From: Pleodorina starrii
Taxonomy: Eukaryota > Chlorophyta > Chlorophyceae > Chlamydomonadales > Volvocaceae
Reading direction: 5' to 3'
Assembly (NCBI GenBank): GCA_030267565.1
Contig: BRXU01000003.1
Location: forward strand, 310,001 to 374,000
DNA length: 64,000 nt
Shown here: positions 45,901-57,900 of the stretch, piece by piece
How the letters are laid out: each line of letters starts with the position of its first letter
Position numbering within the stretch: position 1 is the first letter of the stretch
Program-made: the position numbers and the translations under genes
The notes under the pieces: generated by a model
Database searches by the model: none
Seen by the model: only the letters and a program-made list of their open reading frames with translations
What the model was told of the DNA's origin: nothing

Positions 45901-48900
45901 CCGCGTGAACGGCGCTGCCGGCGACGCTCACATTGTACGATGTGGGCGCGCTGTCGCTGTCCAGCTCCTGGTACGGCATCAGCGGCTGCGGCATCAGCGG
46001 CAGGCCGCCAGAGGTGGCGGGTATTGCCGAGCTTGGCAGGTACGCGTCGATGCCTGCGCTGGCGGCGGCGCCGCCGCCACCGCTGGTGGTAGCGATGGCG
46101 TCGGGCGGCAGCGGCATGGCGAAGGCCTCCGACACACCACTGTGCCGCATGGGGAGCATGGCGTTTTCTGCGGCCAGCATTTCTCGCGGCATCGCCATCG
46201 CGGGCGCGGCCCGTGCACCTGCGCTGGGAGCGGTGTTGGCGGTGACGCCCGGCGGCGGCGACGGTGGAGCCGACCCCGCTGGGAAGCCGGCGCGATGCAC
46301 GTGGTCCAGGGCCGAGGTCAGAATGTCGGAACGCTGCTGCATGACCTGCGCCAGGAAGCTGTTCATCTCCTCCTGCATCTTCGCAGACGGCGACTGGCGC
46401 TTCTGCTGCTGGATGCTGCCGCCGCCCGTGGAGCGGCCCGGGCCGACCGGAGTCGTATGCCGCACGCCTGCCTGCTGCGGTGAGTGCGGGACACCCAGGA
46501 CGGGGAGGGACGAGGGCTGGGCGGCGTACTCGGGTGCTCCATCCATGTCTGCCGCTGCGGCGGCCTCGGCCGCGGAGGCAAAGGCGCGGCTGAAAGCGCC
46601 GCTTAGGTTCGCCGGCCCTGCAGCGGACACCCGACGTTGTGGCGTCTCCTGCGGTGGAGCCAGCTGCGGCGGCGCGGGCAGCGAAGGCGGGGGTGTCACC
46701 GCCTCGGCACCGGCCATCGATGTCACCGCCGCCGTGCGAACCATCTGCCCGCGCTCTGGCGTCAAAAAGCCGCGAGGCGTGCCGAGAACGTGCGCAAAGT
46801 GCTCGTCCAGCACGGCGCTCAGAATGCGGTCGGCGCCGCGCTGCTCGTCCAGGCTCCGAAACTCCATGCGCGAGTGCGCGTCCGCCAGCAGCGTCGCCAC
46901 TAGCGCCAGCGGCGTCCCGGCCGCCGATGGCGCTGCGTCGTGGCCCAACTGGGCGGCTGCAATGCGGAGCTCGGCTACCGAGGCCGCCGGCGAATGGTTT
47001 GCCGGCGTGGAGCTCAGGCTGCGCGCACGGTCCGCGCCCGCCGCGAGCTGCGGCACAGCCGTCACCGCCGAGCTGAGCAGCGAGTTCGCGGCGTCCGGAG
47101 ACTGCTCCACGTGAGCGTGCGGGCGGGCCAGGCGCGCCGCCGTGGCGGGGAACAGCGCCGCCAGCTCTGGGTCCAGGGAGGTCAAGGGCTGCAGGGAGGC
47201 CGGCGTCGGCGTTGCCGCTCCAGCGTCGGCGTTGATATCGGCGGGGGTGCTTGGTGCCATGGTGTTCAGTGGCTGAGCCCCGGCCGCCTGTCGCTGCGGC
47301 GTGCCGGCGACGCTGCCCGACCGGTAGTTGAGCTGGCGGCGGGCGGACGTGGGCGTGGCGTTGTGGGGTGAGGGCGTGGCGCTGGGATCTGCGGCGCCAC
47401 CCTCCGAGGCAAGGTCCTCATCCGCAAGCATCAGCCGGTCCACCAGGTCGTTGGCTTTCTCCAGGAGGGCCTGCATTCGCACAGGTTGGGACCCCACGTA
47501 TCGGTACGTTGCAAGGCAAGCGGTGAATTTGATACCACGGTATGCACTCCAGTATCACAGGCAACATGGTGTGAACGAGCCTGCAGTATGCACCGCTATC
47601 CTCGCAAGGAAAACGCCATGCCGGGCTCGGTAACACACGATTACATATCTCTACCCTGTGAACCGATACGAAGTAACGAGACACCCACCTGAAAGTGCTC
47701 CAGGTGCTCTCGCAGAAGCGGGTTGGTCGGCGTCGCAGACGAGCTGCCGTGAGAGGCGTCCGTGGGACCCGAGATGCCGCTGCCGGTATCATCGGTGGAG
47801 GATCGCCCCTGCTTCTGCTGCACAGACGCGTCGTTACGAGCCACGTTAATCACAGCAGCGGCGGCCGCGGCAAGCTCCCTCGCCCGCTCCGTCCGGGGCG
47901 AAAAGGCCTGCTCGACGGCGGCAGCGGCCGCCAGGGCCGACGCGCCCGAGGCGCGAATGGTGTGGACGTTGAAGCCCGCAACGACGCGCCGTGCGGTGTT
48001 CACGGATACCGATTCCGCTAGGCTGGAGTCGCGGCGGACGTCCTCAGGCTCGACCAGGGGGCCCGCGAGAAGGTCCAGCGGCACGTGGCGCCGGAAGGGG
48101 TCGCAACCGGCCGCCGCCTCGCCGGCGCGCATCACGTGCTGAAGGGGCAGCTGCGGCGGCATTGCTGTCACTACTGCCGCCGGCGCCAGGACGGAACCGT
48201 CGCCGGTCTCGTCCGTACCGATGCGCGACCTGAAGGCGCGCAGGCAACCCTCTAGTTCGTCCAGGCTGGTACCCGGCGGCGACGGTACCACCTGCATGGA
48301 GCGGCCAATGTGCGCCGCCGAGACTGAGGCGGCGGCAGCGGCGGCGGACGGCTCGGCCCGCAGCGCGGCCGGCCGCGTTGACGGCCCCGGGCTGTGCGTG
48401 CGCCGACGCGGCGGGGACGCAGCCGCGCCCCCCTCCGAGCCGTAGCTGTACAGGGGCCGGTCCTCCACGGCAGCTCCAGGCGCTGACGACATCTTGAGCC
48501 GCGATCCGGCGCCGTGCAGCGTCTGCATATTCACCTGTGTCTGAGGGTACTGCATCGGTACCAGGGGTGCTGTTACTGGCGCCGGTGCTGACGACGCTGC
48601 GGGCCCCGCCGGCGGCTGAAGGTCGTCGACGCTCATAGAGCCGCTTTGCTGGGACGCCACCGCTCGCGGCACGGGCGTCGTCGAGGCTGTTTGGGAGACG
48701 TAAAGGTGCGGGTGCTGCGGGAGGAGGGGTTGGCCGGCGGGCGGTTGCTGCTCATCATCCGTGGGGTTGTGCAGGCGCAGGCTCGGCAGGCTGCCCTCCG
48801 ACATAACGCGCGGGCTGCTCAGCTGCGCGGTGCCCACGCCGTGGCGTGCAGTGCCCGGCACCGTGCGACCAAAGAGCTCCTCCTCGTCACCATCCTCCGC

Positions 48901-51900
48901 CTCCATCACGACACGGCCGCCCGAATTGGTGGTTACGAAGCCCGGCACGCAGCTGGGCCGCTCGAATCGTTGCTGCTGCTGTTGCTCATCTGCAAGCTCC
49001 TCAATCACAATGCTCCGCTTCGGGAAGAGGCGATTGCCGCTGCTGCCGCCGCCGCTGGATCCGCCCGGCTGCGCGAGAACGCCCACCAGTTGAATCCCGG
49101 GCTCCGCGAGCGCCGCCAGGAAGTCACCGATGGCCCCAGCCTCGGGGTTCGACTCGACCGTGTTGCGGCGGTACTCCGGCTGTAACTGGGAGCGCGAGTG
49201 GGGCTGGGGCCGCATCGACAGCTGCACGGCGGGCGCTGCAGGGTCGGGCAAGCGCGCAAGATGGGCAGTGGGCTCTGGCAGCAGACCGCCGGAAAGGTGC
49301 GCGTCCAACTCAACGTCACTGTCGCTGGACGAGGAGGAGGAACGCCGCCTAGGCGCCACGGTCGCCATACCCCTCGATGGGCAGGCTACCGCGGCCACTG
49401 CGGCCAGCTGCTGCGGCACGCCGGCCGGACTTAGCGTCGCCTCGAATGCGTAGGCCGGCACCGGCGCAGCACCGGCAGCAGCTTCGGTGGGAGCTGGCTG
49501 CCGCGGTGCGCGAGGCAGCGGCGCTGTGGCCGGCCTGGTGGACGCGTACGTCCCGGCTGCGGCGGCCGTGCGCTGGGTGTCCACGTGGGCGGGCTGCAGG
49601 TGGCCGCGCAGGTGCTCGATGGAGCGGCGGAACAAGGACCTGCACGAGGAACGGGCGGAACAGAGTGTTGAGTGGGACCGAGAGGGAGATCGAGGCTGCC
49701 ACACAGGCAGTGAGCCACGTCCATATGTCCTGGACCTTAGGCAACCGGCTCGTATGGGTAGTTGTTCGGTTAGGGGGGTTACGCACTCCTCAACATAGAA
49801 ACAACACACACTGCACCTAGATCCAGACCATCGGCTGCGGGATCCAACGGCTGTGGGATCGGAGCGCAGTAGATACACAGCAGATTCCACCCGAATCGGC
49901 CTTCGCAAACCCGACGAATTGAAATGTGGGTTTTCCAGATGACACGCGTACTTAATATATGTGCGAGGACGCTCCTAATTGGAGTACCCATCAGCTAAAA
50001 GCCTTGCGGCAAAAGGGCCACCTTGACCAGGAAGGCCCGGACCAACCCCAGCTCGACACAAACTTACTTGAAGTCCGCACTGTCGGCAAGCGGCTGACGA
50101 AGCGGGGAGTCCCGGGGCACAGTGCTGGGGCTGCCAGCCTCCGGCTCATCCGCACCCACACCTAGCCTGCTGTGTGGCAGCTTGCGGGGCGTGGCTGCCT
50201 CGGGGCCATCCGGCAGGTGGCGGGGGCGCCGCTGGCCGAAACCGCTGACGGCAGTGGAGGGGGCACTGAAGGGACGGCCACCGCTGGGCGCGGCGGTCGC
50301 AGCGCTCGACAGGCTACCGCTGCCGCGGTCGCGGAGCGCCCGCGGGTCGTTCGAGGCGATGCTGGCGGCGTCGTAGCCACCTGCCAGGTCCTCGTCGTCA
50401 TCCTGCTTCTGCGCGCGGGCAATAGGCGAAGGCCTCGATGTTGATACTACGGTATCGCGAACAGTGCAATGCAGTGTTCCCCCAAACCAGTGGTGCTGAA
50501 AGAGCAGAGGCAGAGCGCCCGCCCCGCCGTTGCCGGCGCCTACTGCCAGTCCAGGCATGTCCAAACACACGAAAAGCATGCCACCATTTGAAACCCGGAC
50601 AAAGTAGACGACGGGGCCTACCTTGGGCGGCTGCGACGCGTAGAGCTCCCGCAAGCGCACGCCCAGAAGGTCATCCCCCGCAGTGCTGCCCAGTACTGCC
50701 TTGCCGAACATGAACGCCTCCAGCTCCGCACGCGTGATGCGGATCTCCTGCTGGCCCGAGCCCAGCTCCTGCCCCAAGAACGGCGATGAGGAGCGCTCCG
50801 GGGTCATGGCGCCAGTCTCCCAGCCGTCCTCTCCGGCAGGGGCGTGCGGGGCCCCCAGGGTTGGCTCGGGGTACTGCTGGCCTCCGGGAGCGGCGGCGCG
50901 CTGCATGACCGTAGAACCGATCATGTCCACAATCTCCATCAGGGCAGTGCGGACGCCGGCCATGACGTCATCCTTGAAGCTCTCCAGGTCCGCCGCGGTC
51001 GCCAGGTGCTGCGAGTCGCCAGCTGGCAGCTGCTGCGACTGCTGGAGCTGCTGCGTTGGAACTTCACCAAACGTAAACGACGGACCGCGTTCACCCGCGG
51101 ACAGCTGCACGTCCACCGAGCCAAAGGAGCGCATCTGCTCCGGCTGGTCCGCAGCAGCGAGCCCCTGCAGAACAGGCGCCAGGACGCGGAAGGCCACCTC
51201 CTGCTCGGGCTGCCCCTCGGCGGCGCGCTGCATGGCCTGCAGCAGCAGCTGCGCCGCCTGCGTCAGCAGCTGCTCGGTCTGGGCGGCCGGCACAGCTGCC
51301 GCTGTCGCATCCCCGTCGACGGGCTTTTGCTCGAGACCCTCGCGCGCAGGAGCAGCAAAGAGCGCACGGCGAGCCCGAACCTCCTCCTCTTCCTGCGCGT
51401 CCCGAACTTCACCGACGCCCGCAGCTGCGTGAGAAGCAGGACCTGGCAGCGGCAGCGCATTGACAGAGTCCTCATCCTCGATGACGCGTGCAGTGCTGCG
51501 ACCGCTCATTGCGTCACGCGCCAATCGCACGGACGGGAAGCCGCCCTGCGCGTCGCTGTTGAGGCCGGACGACCAGGCGGACGACTGCTGCGGCTGGACC
51601 TCCAAGCTGGCGCCTGAGATGGTCTCAGTGCTGGTCAGGGCCGCGTCCCGAGTGGCCATTGGGCTGGAGCTGCGAATATCCGCAGCCGGGGGCCTCGGCG
51701 ATTCCGACGTGTACGGTGAGACGTACGACGGCCTGGGTGACAGAAACCGGTCCATGGCTGTCAGCGGCGGCACCTCCGGATCAACTGCGGCCATGGACGG
51801 CTCACGGACCACGCCGCCAGGGGCTTGCGAGGGGCGCGTCGTGGGCTGCGGGAGCACGGCAGGGGCTGCCGGGCTGGCGGGGGCCACGGATGGCGCGGGG

Positions 51901-54900
51901 CCATCGGTGGCATCCGCGAGCTGCGGCTGTTGCCGGGCGAGCGGCAGGAGAGCAGCGGCGAAGGAGATCACCTCCGAGGGGTTGGACTCGGGCGAGCAGA
52001 TCCGCGCTGCTCCCTCCATGTCAGACTCCCAACCGTCGTCGCTCGTCTCGGCTCCCTGCTCGGCTCCCGTATGGTCTTCATCGTGCGCAGCCGCCGGACA
52101 GCTTGCAGCGGCCACCGCCAATGCCGGCCCAGACGCCGTCGTGCCGCCGAACGTGCTTGCCAGGCGGGGATCCGCGGCCGCTGCCGTCACGGCGGAGGAA
52201 ATGGCGCCGCCGGTCGTTGAGGGTTGTGGGCAGCTCGGAGCGCCGCGAACAGCAGGTGCCGAGGGCGTTGCGAAGGTTGGGACGCGAGAGGCCGCCAGTG
52301 GCGCGGTGGGCGCCGATTGCAACAGACTTTGCTTCTGCGGCTCCGCAGACTGCGCACCCGGCAGTAACTCCGCCGTGGCGTGTGGGGGCCGGCGCGCTTG
52401 TGGCGGGTCACCAGCCGGGCCCGGCTGGATGGGCAGCAGCTGCTCGTCCAGGTCTCCGTACGGCAGGTACGGCATGCTGTGCAGCACGGCCGGCCCCAGT
52501 GCGCTGTCCTCCGGCAAATCCATGGCGCCACCGAAGGTCTGCGGTGCCGCGACAGGCGCCGTGTACGCCGTTCCCACATGGCCTTGCATGACGCCGCCGT
52601 CTTCAATAATCGGCGGCACCCCGGCAGTTGTCACGGGCGCAGAGCGCTGGGCACTGTTAACGCTGGCCCTGGCAGCAGCAAGGTCCGTGCCGGGAAGGAG
52701 GCTGGCCATTGCGTCGGCTCCGAGGTCAGCAACCTGCGCAATTAGCCGCCGGGGCGACACCACGGCCGCGGCTGCTGCGGTGACCGACGGCGACCCGGGA
52801 GGCGATGCCTGCGGCTGCTGCAGCAGGCGCGAAGCGCCACTTGAGGCGGCTGAGCCAGCAGAGGCGAACCGCATCTTGCTGCTTGCGCCGGCGCTGCCGG
52901 CGCTCATGGGCCGGCTGTGCTGGCGCGCGGGCGAGCTACTCCGACTGCTGTTGGTGCTCGCGCCAGCCAGCGCACCCGACGCGGGAGCCACAATCAACTG
53001 CGCGTCTTGGCGGCAATCGACCTCTTCCTCCGCCGGCAGGCCCAGGCGCTCCGCCGTCCACTCCTCCTCGCGCTGCACAACCCTGGCCAGTGCATCCGCG
53101 GCCGCCACGGCTTCCGACACCAGCGCCTTCACGCGCTCCCGCTCCGCATCCGTCAGGGGCTGCTGCTCATCGCTGACTACTTCCGAGGCCGCCGCCGCAC
53201 CGTCGCCCGACACGTCGGATCCCGTTGTCGCCGTCAGCACCGCTGCGGCGCCCAGTGCGACCATCGTCTGCCGGCGGCTGGCCGGCGACTCCAGCGCCGT
53301 TGGGTAGAAGATGCCGCCGCTCGAAGGGTTGTACATGAGGTGCAGGTGTCGCGCCAGCTGTGAGGGCCCGCCGTCAAAGTCGCGCAGACCGTCCATGATG
53401 AAACCAACGGCCTGCTCGAACGGTACACCGTCCAGCACCTCCGCAGCAGCAGGCGCCGTGGGCGACAGCCCCACCTGAACGGGCACGGAGTTAAGGCAGC
53501 GAAAGTGTCAATATGGGCGTGTCCCCAAGTTCAGGCCCGCCGGCATGGCCCATCGACACGCAGGAAGATGTAAACTCTGGTCAAGCAAAGGTCATCCGCC
53601 CGACTTCTTTTGTGAGTGCTCACAACAGTACGCCTGCAACCCTACTCAGCCGCACCTGGAGGCTGCTGATGCCCGCAGACGCGCGCTCGGCCTGCTGGAG
53701 CACCTCCTGGATGCGGGCGTGCAACGGTGACGCCGTTTTCACAATGGCGTCCAACTGCCGCGGCCTGCTAGGCGAAAGCTCAGTCGCTGACGGCGGCGTT
53801 GCGGCAGCAGCAACCGAGGCGGGCGGCGGCGACTGCGCAGCAGCTGCAGGCTGCAGCTGTGGCGCAGGGGCTGAGACGGCGGCGGTTCGATGGGGTTCAG
53901 CCAAAGGCTCCGCCTGCATGCCTGGTGTGACCGCGGCTGCTGCCTCCTGCTGCACCTGATCCTGGCTGGCAATGGCGGCAGACGGCGCCGCCGCCGCGTG
54001 CTCGCAGGCCGCACAGTTGATGTCCTCGGGATCGGCCCCCGGCAATGCCGCGCTGTCTGGCGCGAGCAGCGCCAGCAGCGCTGCCACCAGCTCCTCCTGC
54101 GCGCGCAGCTCCGCGTCGGCCGCAGCCGCCCTGGCCGCGGCCGTCGTGGCGGCGGTGGGCGCGTCGGCGTCGGAGACTTGCGGTTGTGACAGGAGCTCCA
54201 GCGCGCGGGCAATGTGCACCTTTGCAGCCTCCGTCACAGCATCCGATGAGACAGCCCTGACGCCATTGGCACCCGAGCCAACGTCCGCGCCGGTGGGCAT
54301 GTGGCCGCGGATGGCCTCACGCGCGCGCGTTGGTGCGACCACTCGTACGGTTCCGCCACCAGAGACGGCGCGCAGGGCGCGGCGGAGGTGTCTGGCCGTG
54401 GGGTCCTCGTTGGCCGGAACGGGGCGCGGCGGCAGCCCGGCATTGTGGGTCTGCCGCTTCGGGTGCTGGGCGCCGCCGGCAGCGGGCGCGGCAGCACCAC
54501 CGCCCACGCCGCCAGTCGTGGCTGCCTTGACAGCGGGTGTCACGGCCGGCGCCCCCGCCACAGCCATGGCCGCGTCGGGCATGTCAAGAAGCGACGCCTG
54601 GCCCGCCTGCGACACCGACGGGCCGATGGAAGTGCCAAAGCTGTACCGCAACGTCGTGGCGCCGGCGCTGCTGCCGCCCAGGCTGTCGGGCCCAAGTGGA
54701 TCCACCAGATACGCGCCGCTGGAAGTGCTACTGCCGTCCGAGATCCACCGCCGCCGGCGCTGGTGCAGCGTCATCAGCTGCAGCGCCTGCACGAGCTCCA
54801 GCAGCGCCGTGGCGGTGGTGGGGTCGGCGGCCTCCAGGTACGCCAGCATGCCGCCCGCAGAGCCGAGGCGGCCTGCCGTGACCGCCTCTTGGTTGGGCGC

Positions 54901-57900
54901 GTCCATAATGCCGCCCTCCGACGCGATGGGCAGGTTGCGCAGCGGGAAGGCCGCCGCAGCGTTCTCCATGGTCAGTCGGCCCTTGGGTGCGTGCACGGGC
55001 GCGGAGGAGGCAGCGGCGGTGCCGAAGCCGCCTGGGGCGATTGCGGGCGCGACCGTGACGGAGGTCCCCATCCCATCGGCAGAGTCCGCGACGAGGCTGG
55101 GTGAAGCATCGGAGAGGATGGTCCCTTCAGACAGGTGACGGCGGGCGCCAGGTTGCTGCTGCTGCTGAAGCGGCTGTTGCTGTGGTGCAGGCAGCAGCAC
55201 CGTCGCCACATCGTGTGCAGTCAGGTCGGTTTGCACGCCGCCGTCGGTGGTGCTCGGGGAGGTGCTCCACGCGGGAGTAGTAGAGGCGGTGTTGAGGGCG
55301 CGCAAGTCCTGCAAGAGCACAGCGCGCGCGAGAGACGGCGGGGGACAGCATATTAGTTCCAGCGAGGGCCAATACGGATACGGAAACACTGCGGACAAGG
55401 TGTGGCAGCAGCAGTGCGGCAGCAGTAGTGCGAAGAGAGACGCGGTGGGGCCATGGATGGACCCCGCACAACACTCCGTGTGCAGGGGAGTCTCCCTAAG
55501 GCCAATGACTGCTTGTGGCAACTGTCGATACGCGGACACAGGCAATTACCCGTATAGCAAAGAAAAGTCAGGAGACATCGCTTTTGAGCAAATGGCTGGC
55601 TCTGTGTCTGACCCAGTTCGCCCGAGATCGGCCATGTTTTCCCCAAAGCCAACGCCATTCCACGCTCCCAACATCTTTGACCCTCACCTGCAGCCACTGG
55701 CCAGTGCCGCCATTTACGGCGTCGCCTTGCGGCGTCTCGTCAGCTGCCAGCGCGAGCACCGAGTCCAGCTCAACCAGCTGCCCGTTTGGCAACTTGAGCG
55801 CGCGCGTGACACGAATGTCCTTCGCAACCAAGCCGCTGAGTACCGTCGGCGGCAGCGAGGCCTGGGCGCCGCCTGGTGCGCTGGACTGGCCTTGCGAAGG
55901 GCCATCTGCTGCGGCCATGACACCAATGGTAGCGTCGCGGGGCGAAGCACCATGAGCCACGCCAACGACATCATTCTCGCCGGTCGCACGAGCTGCGGAG
56001 GCCTGCAGGTCCGCCGCGTCGGTCTGGGCGCAGCCCGATATCGTCTCCGTAATGGGCCGCAGCTCACCGCCCTCGGTCTGGTCACCCTCGTCGCGGACCC
56101 GCAGGTTCCGGAGCGACTGATATAGACGCCCGAGCGCTTGGCCAGTTTCCACGGTGTCCGCTGAGCTGCGTCGCGATGACGACGGACGCGCGTACGAGCA
56201 TTCGGCCGCTGCACCGCCGGCGACGGGCGGCCGTGCAGGAGCAGGCACTGGCACAGCCGCGTGGCCGGGCACAGGTCGTGCGGGCTGCTTGGGAGACGGC
56301 AAAGCTGTCGCCACTCCCGCTGCAGCAGCACCGGCAGGCGCGGCCCGCCGCCGCGACGGGCTGCCGCCGTCCTGGGCTTGCGCCTCCATGCCGGCACGCA
56401 GCAACTGAACCAGCCGCCCGAGGTCGCCCTTGGTGGCTTCCGACGCCTCAGGTGGGACAAGGTCGGCCTGACCTGCAGCGTTGAGCAAGCCGATGAGACG
56501 CACCAGGTCACTCTGGACGGATGCCGGGTCCGCCGCGCCCTCATGCTCCTGTGCCTGCTTTGGCTTCAGCGGCGAGTGCGCCCGCATTGGCTTCTCGCCC
56601 GGCGACTGGCTGGTCGTCGAGGGAGGGGGGCGCGTCTTGCCAGCTGCAGCCGCTGGCGACCCATGGCGCTGGTGCTGCTCCTGCGAGAACTGCCCGGCTG
56701 CGGTGGCAGCGGCAACGTTGGCCTCCGAGAAAGGATGCCGGCCGCCGGCCGCTGCCATGACAGCGGAAGTGGCCATGGCGGCCGCTGAGGCAGCCAGCAC
56801 GGCCGCAGACGGCGGCCCGACGCTGCTGCCGCCCCCAGCGCTGAGAACGCTACCCGGGCCTCCCCTGCTGGACCGTGGGGTTGCGGTGCCGTCGCAGTCA
56901 AGGTGCAAGCCCAACATCTCCAGGGCCTCCGGCGAGACTTGCCGGCCTGTGAGCAGGTTCCACAGCCGAACCATGTCCACAAAGTCCTGCTGGTGCTGCA
57001 GCTCCTCGCGGCGACCTCCACGCCCAGACACGGTCGAGGCCGACGCAGACCAGTCGCGTTCCAGGGGCGCCGCCATCGGGTGCTCGCCCAGCAGGCTGCC
57101 GCTACTGGCGTCGAATGAGCGCGCCGAGTGGGAGCCCTTCGCCTCCATGGACGTGTGGGCGGTGGGGAGCTCGCGGGCGGACTGCGGCTGGCGGGAGTTG
57201 TGCAGCAGCTGCTGCTGCTTGCTCGTGGTGACAGCAGCGGGCGCGCTCTCCTTCCGACTGCTCTTGTGCGCGCGGCCGGACCTGCCCTCGTCTCGAGTGC
57301 TGACGCCTTTGGCGGACCCGCTTGAAGGGCTGCCACCGCCATCGCCTGAGGACGACATGGCGCGCATGACCTGCAGCATCTCCGAATAGCTGAAGGACTG
57401 GACAGAGTCGCCGCTGTGCGATGGCTGCGGGCTGAGGGCGCTGGCAACCGCATGCATGGTAGCGCCAGCGCCGCTGCCCCACGCGGGCCGGGAGAGTACA
57501 GACAGCATGACGCGCAGCTCGTTGGGCGTCAGGCGGCCGCCTGCCATCAGCTGCGCCGCCTTGGTGCGTTGGCCTCCGCCGGACGCGATGCGGACCCCAG
57601 ACTCCGGCGACGAGCTCTCGGCAAGTTGCTGCTCTGCCTCGCGCTGCCGGCGGTGCGGGCTTGCGCCGGACGAGGTGGCCAGTCGCTGCTTCTCCTTTGC
57701 CGTTACCGCGGCGGCAGTGGGAGCCGCCCTCGGCGTGGGGGCCTTGTCGGCGATGACGATGGCGGTCTCGGAAGGCGGCGAGGCGGACGCGTTCGGCGAC
57801 TGCTCCTCCGATGCACAGAAGGATGGCGAGGAGAAGTTGGACGTGAGGTCCTTGGCCAGGCGAGACGCGGCGGCTTGCACGGCAGTTGGTCCAGCAAACT